Shown here: positions 1 through 9,249 of the stretch, piece after piece
Layout: each line of letters opens with the position of its first letter
How positions within the stretch are numbered: the first letter of the stretch is position 1
Assembly (NCBI GenBank): GCA_021798795.1
Contig: JAJZBR010000004.1
Coordinates: forward strand, 1-45,110
Length of the DNA stretch: 45,110 bases
Direction: 5' to 3'
From: Pseudomonadota bacterium
GTDB lineage: Bacteria > Pseudomonadota > Gammaproteobacteria > JAKAQQ01
Program-made: the position numbers and the translations under genes
The notes under the pieces: generated by a model
What the model was told of the DNA's origin: nothing
The model's database searches: none
Seen by the model: the letters and a program-made list of their open reading frames with translations, nothing else

Positions 1-623
1 TGCGTAACGCTCAATCCACGCTAGATGAGGCAACCCGGCTCCAACTTGCCCAGGATATTCAAACCCAAGCGCAGCGCATGTCGCATCTCGCACAAAATAT
101 CCTTGAGATGGCCCGTTGGCAGTCGGGAGCGGTTGACCTCCACCGCCAATGGTATCCCGTTGAGGAGATTATTGGCAGAGCGCTTGCACGGTTGCGTGAG
201 GGACTGGAAAAGCATCCCGTTCAGACTGAATTACCAGACAGCCTACTTTGGATTCAAGTTGATGGAGGATTATTTGAACAGGTTTTCAGTAATCTTCTTG
301 AAAATGTCATTCGGCACACTCCGGATGGAACGCCAGTTGTAATCCGTGCTCACCAGAAGCCGGGTGCAGTCGTCATTGAGGTTGCTGATCAAGGTCCGGG
401 ATTACCGGAAGGGCTGGGTGAGAAGATATTTGAGACATTTATCCAGGGTCGGCTCGAAAAAACATCGGGAGGCATGGGGCTCGGTTTATCCATCGTCCAG
501 GCAATCGTCAGGGCACATGGGGGCACGATTAGCGCGCAGACCCGACCGGATCAAGGTGCATTGTTTCAAATCGAGATTCCAGTATCGGATCCCGTGCCAT
601 TTCCTGTGGGATCTAAATCTTGA
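1..623 (+). CDS. kdpD: KdpD sensor histidine kinase, C-terminal part (5' end outside window)
   Basis: The frame is open from the first bases (codons start at base 3), so only the last ~206 residues are seen. They cover the end of the dimerisation helix and the HATPase domain: an N-box (SNLLENVIRHTP), G1 box (DQGPGLP) and G2 box (GMGLGLSI). The text around the helix (NILEMARWQSG, then HRQWYPVEEIIG) resembles KdpD rather than other kinases. KdpD senses low potassium or osmotic stress at the inner membrane and phosphorylates KdpE to induce the KdpFABC potassium ATPase. The stop overlaps the TTG start of the next gene, a KdpE-type regulator, which supports the call. The N-terminal Kdp and USP domains and any kdpFABC genes would lie upstream. 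Confidence 0.88.
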   Translation, partial: RNAQSTLDEATRLQLAQDIQTQAQRMSHLAQNILEMARWQSGAVDLHRQWYPVEEIIGRALARLREGLEKHPVQTELPDSLLWIQVDGGLFEQVFSNLLENVIRHTPDGTPVVIRAHQKPGAVVIEVADQGPGLPEGLGEKIFETFIQGRLEKTSGGMGLGLSIVQAIVRAHGGTISAQTRPDQGALFQIEIPVSDPVPFPVGSKS

Positions 624-1330
624 GTTTGAATCGACTGCGCTGTTTACTTATAGAAGATGAACCCGAGATCTGTCGTTTTTTATCCGTTACGCTTTCCTTG
701 AATGATTGGAACGTCGAAGCAATCCATGCAGGACGGCGCGGGCTCGTTCGTGCTGCGACTTGGAGACCGGATCTCATCATTCTCGATCTGGGTCTCCCGG
801 ACATGGATGGAATAGATGTCTTGACCCAGCTACGCGCTTGGAGTCAAGTGCCTTTGATCGTCTTGACTGCACGTGTAGCTGAACCCGAAAAAATCAGGGC
901 ACTCGATGCAGGCGCGGACGACTACCTCATCAAACCGTTTAGCGTCATGGAGCTGATGGCGCGGATTCGTTCAGTCATGAGGCGATCCTTGCGAGATTCA
1001 AAACAAGCAGAACCACGATATGTCACTCGCGACTGGGAGGTAGATCTGGTGCAACGACGTATTTGGGTTCGTGGGCACGAAGCCCATCTTACACCGATCG
1101 AGTTCCGCCTTTTGAGTGTTTTGATCCGACAACGGGGACGCGTTTTGACACATAGGCAGTTGTTAACGGATGTCTGGGGTCCGAATCATGCCGATGCCAA
1201 TCACTATGTCCGGATTTATATGGCTCAACTTCGAAAGAAAATAGAAATTGATCCCGCTTCTCCGTCCTATCTGATTACAGAAGCGGGCGTTGGTTATCGA
1301 CTCCTCGAACCGGAAAACAATATAGGCTAA
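620..1330 (+). CDS. kdpE: KdpE response regulator (OmpR family)
   Basis: This 236-residue regulator has a receiver domain (acidic pocket E12/D13, phospho-acceptor D56 in ILDLGLPDMDG, T83, K105 in LIKPF) and a C-terminal winged-helix DNA-binding domain ending in the usual GVGYRL strand. Length is normal for the OmpR/PhoB family. The start is a TTG overlapping the kdpD stop (TTGA), consistent with translational coupling. With KdpD it should activate potassium-transporter genes. The KdpE name rests on the KdpD partner and on receiver-domain similarity; another OmpR-type identity is less likely. Confidence 0.88.
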   Translation: MSLNRLRCLLIEDEPEICRFLSVTLSLNDWNVEAIHAGRRGLVRAATWRPDLIILDLGLPDMDGIDVLTQLRAWSQVPLIVLTARVAEPEKIRALDAGADDYLIKPFSVMELMARIRSVMRRSLRDSKQAEPRYVTRDWEVDLVQRRIWVRGHEAHLTPIEFRLLSVLIRQRGRVLTHRQLLTDVWGPNHADANHYVRIYMAQLRKKIEIDPASPSYLITEAGVGYRLLEPENNIG

Positions 1331-1391
1331 TCGTTAAACGCCATAAAATTGGAGTCTATGTGGTCATTCGTGTAGAGATGGCTCACATGCC

Positions 1392-1400
1392 TGATATAAT
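1392..1400 (+). promoter_or_regulatory. Extended -10 promoter upstream of ppsR
   Basis: TGATATAAT is a perfect extended -10 (TGnTATAAT). No good -35 is visible at normal spacing, as expected for extended -10 promoters. A start site near 1407 would give a leader of about 40-60 nt to the candidate ppsR starts. Confidence 0.55.
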
Positions 1401-1447
1401 GTGCAAGATGAAGCTTCGTAGGACGCGATGAACCGAGAAAAACCCGT

Positions 1448-2320
1448 TTGGGTATAAGCGGTTGGGGTGTGGACGAACAACAGAAAATCCTGTCTCTTCG
1501 TTGTAGTATCTTTTACGTGTCGGACGGAACGGGTATTACAGCACAAACGCTCGGGCATAGCCTCCTGACCCAGTTTGACCGCCAATTCATCAAAGGCGGA
1601 CGAGTCCTGCCCTTTGTAGACGATGTTGCTAAAGCCGTACAAACACGCACTGAAATCAATCGGAGTGCTGAGCATGACGGCGTCCGACCCATTGTTTTCA
1701 GTACGATGGTCAATGAAGCGCTTAAAGCCATTGTCCGAGAGTCGAACGCACTCTTTCTCGATCTTTTTGGGACTTTTATAGGTGCTTTGGAAGCAGAGCT
1801 CCACCAAACAGCCGGACGCGTTCGTGGCCTCGCTCATAGTGCCTCGGATTATGATCGCTATATGTCGCGGATAGATGCAGTCGACTTTGCATTACAACAC
1901 GATGATGGGGTTACAGCAGATGGATATGGCCGCGCGGATCTTATCTTGTTGGGTGTCTCGCGAGTCGGGAAAACGCCCACCTGTCTTTATCTTGCCATGC
2001 AGCATGGGCTGCATGCTGCGAACTATCCGCTCAGCGTAGAAGAGATTCAAGCTCAACGGTTGCCGTCAGTCTTGCGGCCACATCGCCGAAAGCTGTTTGG
2101 CCTGACCATTCAGCCGGAGCGTCTTTCACAGCTACGTTATATTCGCAAACCGGGTAGTGTCTACGCGTCGGCCGGACAAGTCAGGAACGAACTGACAGGA
2201 GCAGAGAGCCTGATGCAAGTTGAAAGCATTCCATATCTTGATACGACCGTACACTCGATTGAAGAGATTGCCGCTACTGTACTGCAGCGTTGTTCATTGT
2301 CCATCGAGTCCTTCAGTTGA
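1448..2320 (+). CDS. ppsR: Phosphoenolpyruvate synthase regulatory protein (bifunctional kinase/pyrophosphorylase)
   Basis: This 290-residue protein belongs to the PSRP (DUF299) family. Members use ADP to inactivate PEP synthase by threonine phosphorylation and reactivate it with phosphate. Family hallmarks are the N-terminal FYVSDGTGITAQTLGHS segment (residues ~22-38) and the P-loop GVSRVGKTP at 169-177. No ATG is available in frame: a stop lies at 1409-1411, so the start is TTG 1448 or GTG 1469. The GTG would place the conserved VSDGTG block nearer the N terminus, as in relatives. The target gene ppsA is not in the window. A DUF1249 gene follows after 7 bases, so the two are probably co-transcribed. 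Confidence 0.93.
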   Translation: MGISGWGVDEQQKILSLRCSIFYVSDGTGITAQTLGHSLLTQFDRQFIKGGRVLPFVDDVAKAVQTRTEINRSAEHDGVRPIVFSTMVNEALKAIVRESNALFLDLFGTFIGALEAELHQTAGRVRGLAHSASDYDRYMSRIDAVDFALQHDDGVTADGYGRADLILLGVSRVGKTPTCLYLAMQHGLHAANYPLSVEEIQAQRLPSVLRPHRRKLFGLTIQPERLSQLRYIRKPGSVYASAGQVRNELTGAESLMQVESIPYLDTTVHSIEEIAATVLQRCSLSIESFS

Positions 2321-2327
2321 GCGATCC

Positions 2328-2765
2328 ATGAGCGAAGACCTAATCACCGGCCCTTCTCTCCTTAGGTCCTCTCCCTGGGGTCTCAGGCCGCTGTCACTTC
2401 TCATCTCTCTTTACGAAGAAAACTACCGGCTTTGCCAGATGCTCTTAGGTCCATCCACGACCTGGCCTTCCTGGCGCCAATCTGATGGGAGGGGCCCATC
2501 CCCGATTATGGTCAAAATAATAGCCCGATCGACTCATACGGCTACTTTCGAGATTGGTTTTTCTTCATGCGGGATTCAGCCAACATTTATCGCCAGACTC
2601 TACGAGGATCTCAAAGTATGCGAAGCATTGGGATTTGCTGAATCTGGGTTACCCTGGAAAATGCCAACCGGTTCCGAGCTTAATCTGGATCGGCGCTGGG
2701 CACGTAACATGGCATTTCAGAAATGGATACACTATGCTTGGAATCAGGCTTACTTCCAGGTTTGA
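2328..2765 (+). CDS. DUF1249 family protein (YqiB-like)
   Basis: The 145-residue product resembles the DUF1249/YqiB family of small cytoplasmic gammaproteobacterial proteins of unknown function. Family-like segments are SLYEENYRLCQMLLGP (helix), TATFEIGF (strand), then ARLYEDLKVCEAL, and a C-terminal RNMAFQKWIHYAW helix. The ATG at 2328 lies 7 bases after the ppsR stop; the frame is open further upstream, but that part overlaps ppsR. There is no signal peptide or membrane segment. The association with ppsR suggests co-expression only; no function can be assigned. Confidence 0.8.
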   Translation: MSEDLITGPSLLRSSPWGLRPLSLLISLYEENYRLCQMLLGPSTTWPSWRQSDGRGPSPIMVKIIARSTHTATFEIGFSSCGIQPTFIARLYEDLKVCEALGFAESGLPWKMPTGSELNLDRRWARNMAFQKWIHYAWNQAYFQV

Positions 2766-2829
2766 GGCGTCAATTCAGAGGTTCCGGTCATCACTGTACG
2801 TTAGGTTTTGCCAATAGCCAGGATTTTGC

Positions 2830-3897
2830 ATGGTCAATGTGCGCGACATGAGAAAGGGCCAAGTCAGCTCTCCCCCGGGAATAAACCCCGGGAATGATGA
2901 AGGGGCTGGAGTAGTTTCTTTGCTCCAGCGCTACGAGACCGTGCGCGAGGAACTTGAGCAAGTCATCGCCGAGCGAGAATCCTTACGATTGGAAGTCGAA
3001 AAGCTGAAAAGCCAGATTTTCAAGGAAAACAGCCCCCTTGCACAATTGGAAGGGGTTTTGGCCCAACCGGATCGAGGTTTCAACGTCGTCGTATATTACC
3101 GACTGCGAGCGGTTTGGGGGTTATGTAACCAGAAGCTGCTCACATTATCCAAAGAGCTGCAGAAACGTCTTGAGAGCTCTGATCGAGACGCGTATCGGCA
3201 GTTGGCTATGACTTTGAACGGAGCAAAACGTCAAGGGTTGGAGGCCAAAATCTCACTTTTGAAATCCGAGCGGCAAGCCGTGAGCAAAATTATTACGCGC
3301 CTCCAACACGAAGCACGTCCAGCGAGTTTTCTGAAGCGCTTTTCAGGGCATGATATAGAGCCCAGAATACGGGCTGAGAAAACCAAACTACGCGTCCTGG
3401 AACGTGACATTGAGGCGCTCAATCGGGAGTCCGAGAAGCTGGTCAAGGATCCGGGAGACGAGTATCCCGGCCTGAGTTTGGCCGTTCGCCGTGAAATCAA
3501 CTGCGCCATACTTGCGCTGGCTCAAAACTTATACCTCACTTTTAATGAGGGAAACGTTTGTGATTTTGCTTTAATGGCGAAGCAGAAAGAACTCGTTGAA
3601 ATCAATTTTGGGTCTTTGGTTGAGTGTCAGAATATCGATCGGAAAATCCGCGAGCTACTGATTCGGTTCCGTAATCAGGCTCAGAACACGGATGACTTCA
3701 AGAAAAGGACTGCGTGGTTGAGATCCAGGGTGATCTATCGGAACGCCCAAGACGTATTGCCGGACAACGATTGTCTAAACTTTATCGACACCGCTTTCGA
3801 TGATTCAACGATCAGGACACAGACTTTTTATCAACCGGTTCCGGTGAATATACTAACCTTGAATTTCTGGAACGTCAGGGACGTGCTCTGCAACTGA
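2830..3897 (+). CDS. Hypothetical coiled-coil protein
   Basis: I do not recognise a family for this 355-residue protein. The first ~28 residues are polar and likely disordered. Residues ~30-65 form a charged heptad-like helix (LEQVIAERESLRLEVEKLK) suggestive of a coiled coil, and more long charged helices run through ~120-215 (KISLLKSERQAVSKIITRL, RVLERDIEALNRESEKL). The last ~150 residues look globular and mixed. No signal peptide, transmembrane segment or catalytic motif is visible. Base composition resembles the neighbours. It lies 64 bases after the DUF1249 gene in the same direction and ends before a hairpin shared with the convergent prc gene. A structural or cell-envelope/division role is possible but unproven. 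Confidence 0.7.
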   Translation: MVNVRDMRKGQVSSPPGINPGNDEGAGVVSLLQRYETVREELEQVIAERESLRLEVEKLKSQIFKENSPLAQLEGVLAQPDRGFNVVVYYRLRAVWGLCNQKLLTLSKELQKRLESSDRDAYRQLAMTLNGAKRQGLEAKISLLKSERQAVSKIITRLQHEARPASFLKRFSGHDIEPRIRAEKTKLRVLERDIEALNRESEKLVKDPGDEYPGLSLAVRREINCAILALAQNLYLTFNEGNVCDFALMAKQKELVEINFGSLVECQNIDRKIRELLIRFRNQAQNTDDFKKRTAWLRSRVIYRNAQDVLPDNDCLNFIDTAFDDSTIRTQTFYQPVPVNILTLNFWNVRDVLCN

Positions 3898-3952
3898 GCA
3901 TCCTAGTAAGACTTGGGTGAAAGAATCATCCTATTCATTAACCCTGAAATGA

Positions 3953-3992
3953 CAAAGCCAACCTAAAGAGAACAGGAGTTGGGTTGGCTTTG
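3953..3992. terminator. Probable bidirectional terminator hairpin
   Basis: A perfect 11-bp inverted repeat (CAAAGCCAACC at 3953-3963, GGTTGGCTTTG at 3982-3992) with an 18-nt loop lies between convergent genes ending at 3897 and 4011. The A-rich 5' side and T-rich 3' side within the stem fit a two-way terminator, although the U tail is short. Confidence 0.55.
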
Positions 3993-4010
3993 GATTGAAG
4001 AGTGATGCAC

Positions 4011-6101
4011 TCAGGGTGTTTTTGCTTTTGCAAGATCAAGATGCAGGCGATACATTTGTGCAGCTAGAAACTCCGCTGCTCGCAAAGGCATATCCGGAAT
4101 GTGGAAACCTTTGATCTTCTGCAGCGCGCGCAACGAATGCACCGGTGCATGATGTTTCAGGCGCAACCAGTCATTATTGAGGGTCAACTGCACCGCGTCC
4201 TCGTGCTGACGCAATTCCCGTCTTTTCAGCAGGGACAGAGGAAGGGTTGTCATGGATTCGTTGCGAAGAATATGAACGACTCCCTGCGCATACAGGCTAT
4301 ATTTCGTATTGTTCTTGGTCCAATGTGAAAATAGCGAGTAGAGCTTGGGTATGCTGCGAACCAACCCGAACTGAAACGGTTGATAAGGGGTAGCCGGGAT
4401 ACGGCTCCAAGCCAGGGCGTGCGGCGATAGCTCTTCTCCAAAAAGGGAGTCACTGAGCGTTGATGGGATGGCAATTTGCGGCCGTACACCCCGATCCTGA
4501 GTGCTGTCGCCGGTAATCCGATAAAACTTGGCGATCGTGAGTTTCAGTTCACCCGCATGGAAACCCGGCAGGTAGCGTTTTAGGCTTAATAACGTCTGTA
4601 CAGTGGCCTTGCCATAGGTCCGGGATCCGACGATGAGAGCACGATGGTAATCTTTAAGTGCTGCGGTGAATATTTCAGATGCCGAAGCGCTCAACCGATT
4701 GACCATGATGACCAGTGGGCCGCGATAAAGGGCAGGGGCATGGGGTGACTTGAGTATGGTGATTCCAGCGGCTGACTCAATTTGAACAACGGGTCCTCGT
4801 CCGATGAATAAACCTGTTGTTTTCAGTGCCTCTTCCAAGGATCCGCCGCCATTGTCTCGCAGATCCACAATCAATCCGCGTATGTGTTCTTTAAGCAGCT
4901 TCAGAATCAGTTTTTTCATGTCGCGACTTGTGCTACGGTAGTTTTTCGCACCGTCCTGCTTGGCCTGAAAATTGAGATAGAAGGTGGGAAGTGTGATGAT
5001 GCCTATGGGATAGGCATGGGATCCGATATGGACGATGGCAGTCTTGGCTTTGGCCGCTTGCCCGTTGAGCTGAATAGTCTGGCGCACGATTGTGATAAGG
5101 GATTCATGCGCTCCGGGTGCTTCCCCTGCAGGCAAAATCTTGAGCCGAACTGCCGTGTTTTTGGGCCCGCGTATTTTCTCGACAATATCTTCCAGGCGCC
5201 AGCCGACGACATCAACCAGCTTGCCCTTCGTTCCTTGACCGACTGCGGTAATTCGATCTCCGGGATGAAGCAGCTTGCTTGCCCGCGCGGGGCCTCCAGG
5301 CAGCAATCGTACGATCGTTGCATAGCCGTTATGCATCACAAGCTGAGCACCGATCCCCTGGAGCTGCAGACTCAGAGCAATCTGGAATTGTTGTGATTCC
5401 AGAGGAGAAAAATAGGAAGTGTGGGGATCGAGGGATTTGGCGAACGCCATCATGAGGATGTCAAAAATGCGGCGGGATGACATATGACTGGTATGTACGA
5501 GCGCAGCCTGGTATCGCTTGGCCAGAATCTGGCGTGCTACGGCGAGAGATTTGCCATCGAGAAGCAAGGTAATGAGATCGCTCTTGATCCGTTTGTGCCA
5601 GGTCCGGTCCAGTGCTGAAGTGCTGGCTGGCCACGGGAGTTTGTTACGGACATAGACAAACTGGCCCGCGCGATTGAACGTCATGGGTTGACGTATTGTC
5701 TTGAGGGCGAACAGCAGGCGCATGTGTACCAGCGTTTCGAACTGACGGGCTATGGCAAAGGCTGGTGCAAGATTCCCTGCTTGAAGTTCCTGCATAAAGT
5801 GAGACCCGTCCTCAAGATTGATATTCCGTACTGTTTTTTCTGTCCAAAAGTAGCGTTGTGGATCCAGATCTTCAAGAAACTGGTTAAGAATGACGTGTCC
5901 GAGTGCTGGATTGAGGGCAACAGGAGGATAATGGTAATGGCTGATTTCTGCATAGATCAGCCGGTCGATTAAAACTTGTGAAGGTTGCGGGCGGAGCGGA
6001 GACGGGATCATTCTTGCAGGAGCATGAACCGGCTGAGGAGCTTTGGCCCACGCCAGCGGGCTAACTGATACCATCAGGCAGACAATCAGAATCTTGCGCA
6101 T
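4011..6101 (-). CDS. prc: Tail-specific (carboxy-terminal processing) periplasmic protease Prc/Tsp
   Basis: The ATG at 6101 gives 696 residues beginning with a signal peptide (MRKILIVCLMVSVSPLAWA); the open frame extends to 6203 but adds a non-signal N terminus. An N-terminal Tsp helical domain (DLDPQRYFWTE ~79-88) precedes a PDZ domain (~240-340) with the FSPLESQQF approach, then the peptidase S41 core: the catalytic Ser lies in SASASEIF (471-478) and the Lys in YGKATVQ (K498), with DLRDNGGGSLEEA between. Prc degrades SsrA-tagged or misfolded periplasmic proteins and trims lipoproteins and murein hydrolases. Length matches the Prc family, much longer than CtpA types. It diverges from lipA. 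Confidence 0.93.
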   Translation of the reverse strand: MRKILIVCLMVSVSPLAWAKAPQPVHAPARMIPSPLRPQPSQVLIDRLIYAEISHYHYPPVALNPALGHVILNQFLEDLDPQRYFWTEKTVRNINLEDGSHFMQELQAGNLAPAFAIARQFETLVHMRLLFALKTIRQPMTFNRAGQFVYVRNKLPWPASTSALDRTWHKRIKSDLITLLLDGKSLAVARQILAKRYQAALVHTSHMSSRRIFDILMMAFAKSLDPHTSYFSPLESQQFQIALSLQLQGIGAQLVMHNGYATIVRLLPGGPARASKLLHPGDRITAVGQGTKGKLVDVVGWRLEDIVEKIRGPKNTAVRLKILPAGEAPGAHESLITIVRQTIQLNGQAAKAKTAIVHIGSHAYPIGIITLPTFYLNFQAKQDGAKNYRSTSRDMKKLILKLLKEHIRGLIVDLRDNGGGSLEEALKTTGLFIGRGPVVQIESAAGITILKSPHAPALYRGPLVIMVNRLSASASEIFTAALKDYHRALIVGSRTYGKATVQTLLSLKRYLPGFHAGELKLTIAKFYRITGDSTQDRGVRPQIAIPSTLSDSLFGEELSPHALAWSRIPATPYQPFQFGLVRSIPKLYSLFSHWTKNNTKYSLYAQGVVHILRNESMTTLPLSLLKRRELRQHEDAVQLTLNNDWLRLKHHAPVHSLRALQKIKGFHIPDMPLRAAEFLAAQMYRLHLDLAKAKTP

Positions 6102-6218
6102 GGCTTGGATCTTTGGCCTCGATAGTAGTTGATCAAGGGTCTTTCTTCTGCCCCTCGAAACAAGTGGTGCATGCCCCGGATATCGGTCAAGCCTTCCGGT
6201 CAATGCGTCAAACGCGTT

Positions 6219-6227
6219 ATCATATCA
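6219..6227 (-). promoter_or_regulatory. Candidate extended -10 promoter for prc
   Basis: On the minus strand TGATATGAT fits an extended -10 (TGnTATGAT), about 120 bases upstream of the prc start. No convincing -35 is present. It closely resembles the motif found upstream of ppsR. Confidence 0.35.
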
Positions 6228-6346
6228 TGCCTGCCCAGGTGGAATTTTGCAGATCATGATGCTGTTGGATCTTTCAGGGAATCCTGATTATGGCTCTGCC
6301 AGAGTTGAAACCCTTCTCCGAAACTCTGGAGTGGGGAGCTTCTGTC

Positions 6347-7363
6347 ATGAGTGATTTCAAAACCATTCCAATCGTAGTCGCCGGTCAGAAATACAAGAAC
6401 GTGCACGGGACTACTGCGATCCGGCACGGACTCAAGCCGAATGCACAGAATCGGCAACCGTCCATGCGCAAGCCAGATTGGCTTCGAGTGCGACTTCCAT
6501 CGGGAGAAGCCTATGCATCGATCAAAGAGCGAGTCCATGCGCTCGGGTTGAGTACGGTCTGTGAGGAATCACTGTGCCCCAATATTGGCGAGTGTTGGGG
6601 GCGCGGCACAGCCACTTTGATGCTGATGGGATCGGTTTGCACACGAGCGTGCAGATTTTGTGCAGTCGATACAGGCAATCCCAAGGGGCAGCTGGATCCC
6701 GATGAACCTGACAAGGTTGCCCGTATGGTCGAGCACATGGACCTCCGATATGTCGTTCTGACATCTGTTGATCGTGATGACCTTTCGGACGGCGGGGCAG
6801 GCCACTACGCGGCGTGTGTGCGTGCAGTTAAAGCCAGAAACCAGGGCATTCTTGTCGAGGTGCTGACTCCTGATTTTGCGGGCCAACTTCAGGCAGTGGA
6901 TACAGTTCTTGCAAGCAGTCCTGACGTCTATGCGCAAAATCTTGAAACTGTCAATCGTTTGACTCCAGTGGTTCGTGACCCACGTGCTGGCTATCGGCAG
7001 ACACTTGACGTCCTGTCACACGCTAAACTCCGTGCCCCTGCCACGATCACAAAATCAAGCCTGATGCTGGGTTTGGGAGAAACGGATACGGAGTTGGAGC
7101 AGGTTTTCGATGACTTGAAAGATGCGCGAGTCGATGTCGTTACAATGGGCCAGTATCTCCGTCCTACGCTTAACCACCTTGCCGTTGAACGGTATGTGAC
7201 ACCAGATGAGTTTTCTGCCTACCGCGAGTCTGCCTTGAGGCGTGGTTTTCTCGAAGTGGTGGCGGGGCCATTTGTACGCTCAAGCTATCGGGCGGAGCAG
7301 GTTCTCGCTGGGAAAGGGTTGCACAAAACCTTCGCGACCCATGAAAACCCCGGCGCGCCGTAA
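6347..7363 (+). CDS. lipA: Lipoyl synthase
   Basis: This 338-residue radical SAM enzyme inserts two sulfurs into octanoyl groups on the E2 and GcvH proteins. Both iron-sulfur motifs are intact: the auxiliary cluster CX4CX5C (C72, C77, C83 in [12 protein letters not shown]) and the SAM cluster CX3CX2C (C98, C102, C105 in CTRACRFC). The C terminus keeps the family's RSSYRAEQ segment. The ATG at 6347 is chosen because GGGGAG sits 8 bases upstream and the product then starts like other LipA proteins; the frame is open back to 6290. lipB, often adjacent, is not here. The stop codon lies inside the loop of the terminator hairpin that follows. Confidence 0.96.
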   Translation: MSDFKTIPIVVAGQKYKNVHGTTAIRHGLKPNAQNRQPSMRKPDWLRVRLPSGEAYASIKERVHALGLSTVCEESLCPNIGECWGRGTATLMLMGSVCTRACRFCAVDTGNPKGQLDPDEPDKVARMVEHMDLRYVVLTSVDRDDLSDGGAGHYAACVRAVKARNQGILVEVLTPDFAGQLQAVDTVLASSPDVYAQNLETVNRLTPVVRDPRAGYRQTLDVLSHAKLRAPATITKSSLMLGLGETDTELEQVFDDLKDARVDVVTMGQYLRPTLNHLAVERYVTPDEFSAYRESALRRGFLEVVAGPFVRSSYRAEQVLAGKGLHKTFATHENPGAP

Positions 7364-7384
7364 TAACTTATTCAGGCGCGCCGG
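7350..7384. terminator. Bidirectional terminator between lipA and the TPR gene
   Basis: CCGGCGCGCC (7350-7359) pairs perfectly with GGCGCGCCGG (7375-7384) around a 15-nt loop that contains the lipA stop. TTT follows on the plus strand, and the minus strand reads GGGTTTT after the stem, so it can serve both convergent genes. Confidence 0.75.
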
Positions 7385-7398
7385 TTTCGGAATAACAC

Positions 7399-8781
7399 TC
7401 AAGACGTCCCGTTGTGAAGCGCGTGGTGGGGGGTCGATGGCTGCCCTGAGGCTGGGGCCGGGCCGTGACGTGCTTCTTCCAGTGCAGCCTTGTAGTTGAT
7501 GTATTTGATCCACTGCGAGGCTTGTGTAGCCGAACTCTTATACTGCAAGGCCTTGTGGAATACCGGTACGGCTGCTTGGTATTGGTGCATGTGAATGAGA
7601 GCGGTTCCCTCGAGCAGGTAATCCTGACCGATATCGTGCAGTCCCCCCTTGTGTAAGGCGGCAGTAACGGAATGTTTGACACACATCCAGTTCGCGGAAC
7701 GCATACAGATGCTGGCTTCGTAAAGGTACAGGTTCCCGGATTTTGCACCCGGGGCGGCTGCATGAATCGCGCGTGCCAACTGCATCTCGTTGCCTGCGCG
7801 GGCCCAAGCGCTGACCAAGAGCTCCAGATTGGCCTGATTTCGCGGCAAGCGGTGATCAGCCATCATATTTTGCAAGAGCGTGGCGGCTTGGCTCGAATTG
7901 CCAGACATGATCTCGAGTTTGACTAAATTTTCTATGTCCCCGGGGCTAGTTAAAAGCCCGCGTGTGTAACCGACCTGTAGGACATTGAGCGCTTGCTTGC
8001 GATGATTGAGCTCGAGATCCGTATTGGCCAGTGCCGACCAGAAGGTAGACTGCCGCGGCCAGTAATGTACCAGTGACTTGAGTACGCCAATGGATTTGGC
8101 GTAGTTTTTCTGTTGCACATATGAGTTCAGGATGATTTCGTATGCTACTTGTGGAGGAATATGTCCTTTTTGCTTGGCCGCTGCGATGACCTGACGGGAA
8201 AACTTGCGTGCCCCAGCCATGTCACCTGATTGATAGTGGATTTGTGCCAGGAACATGATTTGCGACTGACCCAAGGGCTTCGATCCGCTCCGACCCGCCA
8301 GATACTGATTGAGCATCTGGATGGCCGCATGTGCATTATGCACGTTTGCATAGGCGATTGCGGTGTTATACAGCAGGTTTTGCTCTTGCGCATGTGGCAG
8401 TCCGTCGGCACGGACCGCCTCGACAAGTTCAGGAATGGCTGCCTGATAATTGTCTTGGAAGATATGCGTATTGGCAATCATCTCCAATGCAAGGGCTTTG
8501 GGGTATTTGTCGTAACGCTCGAAACTCACCACACTTTGGAGCACCCTTCGCGCATGGGCGTAGCGTTTCTCTTTCATGAGTTTCTGCGCACGCTGCAGAC
8601 GCGTATAGGAAAAATGATTGAGCATGTAGCTCTTATGTCCGTAGCGATGTTTCAACTGGGAGCCGTACTGGTCGGCGTGTGCCGTATGCCATGCGAAGCC
8701 AGTCAGTGCCAGTGATACCCAGAGTAGAACACCGTATATAAACCGGGTGCTTTGTGTCGAAATCGCATTTCTAGCCGTCAT
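7399..8781 (-). CDS. Exported tetratricopeptide-repeat protein, probably TonB-system associated
   Basis: The ATG at 8781 gives 460 residues starting with a signal peptide (hydrophobic ~14-30, likely cleavage after HTAHA near 36). The rest is alpha-helical with repeated TPR-like pairs (ALALEMIANTHIFQDNYQAA, NTAIAYANVHNAHAAIQML, MFLAQIHYQSGDMAGARKF, LEGTALIHMHQYQAAVPVF). Exported TPR proteins of this size commonly lie just after tonB in exbB-exbD-tonB clusters of gammaproteobacteria. Here the gene is on the opposite strand, separated from exbB by 1.66 kb holding an IS256 remnant. A role in energised outer-membrane transport is inferred from that general context. The frame is open upstream to 8919 but without a signal-like start. 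Confidence 0.78.
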   Translation of the reverse strand: MTARNAISTQSTRFIYGVLLWVSLALTGFAWHTAHADQYGSQLKHRYGHKSYMLNHFSYTRLQRAQKLMKEKRYAHARRVLQSVVSFERYDKYPKALALEMIANTHIFQDNYQAAIPELVEAVRADGLPHAQEQNLLYNTAIAYANVHNAHAAIQMLNQYLAGRSGSKPLGQSQIMFLAQIHYQSGDMAGARKFSRQVIAAAKQKGHIPPQVAYEIILNSYVQQKNYAKSIGVLKSLVHYWPRQSTFWSALANTDLELNHRKQALNVLQVGYTRGLLTSPGDIENLVKLEIMSGNSSQAATLLQNMMADHRLPRNQANLELLVSAWARAGNEMQLARAIHAAAPGAKSGNLYLYEASICMRSANWMCVKHSVTAALHKGGLHDIGQDYLLEGTALIHMHQYQAAVPVFHKALQYKSSATQASQWIKYINYKAALEEARHGPAPASGQPSTPHHALHNGTS

Positions 8782-9249
8782 GTGTGAAACAACCTCATTG
8801 GGCAGAACAACTATGGAGCCAGTATTTACGCAACTGCAAGCTGAAGCGGGCCACGGTGGAACCGAGTCATCTTCGCGCGGGGCAGGCCTAGCCCGGAGTA
8901 AGTCTTGCAACCTGAACATTGAAAGCTGGATACCGATTCATCCTGCAATTTTAAAGTACAGTCGGTCAACCGGGCTGGATATAACGAACCTGTCTGAAGT
9001 CTACGGCCCACTTGCCCATATTGTCAACATAGACTCGAGGAATCCATCTAAGAACTCGAGTTAGGAGGCTTATTGCTTCAGTTCATCATCCGGGAAAATA
9101 GATCAATTTGCCCCGATAACTTAATCTTCGGTTGTACTGGGGAGCGGAATCTGCGTCGATCTCAGATTCAGTCCCGCATGTGCTCTAAATCTTTTCCCCC
9201 GGGAAATGGGACTCGATCAATTATTCGGCGATCGAAGGGGAGTTCCTGT
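8782..9249. other. Intergenic stretch with no supportable gene
   Basis: Short open frames here (for example 8747-9064 plus) show no recognisable protein features, and no RNA gene was recognised. The only structure noted is a pair of CTCGAG sites (9034-9039 and 9055-9060), the second within the palindrome AACTCGAGTT. The upstream signals of the TPR gene should lie at the left edge. Probably decayed or spacer DNA next to the IS remnant. Confidence 0.5.

Noticed and set aside
9034-9062. Paired CTCGAG palindromes
   Set aside because: Too short and only two copies; no sign of an array or attachment site.
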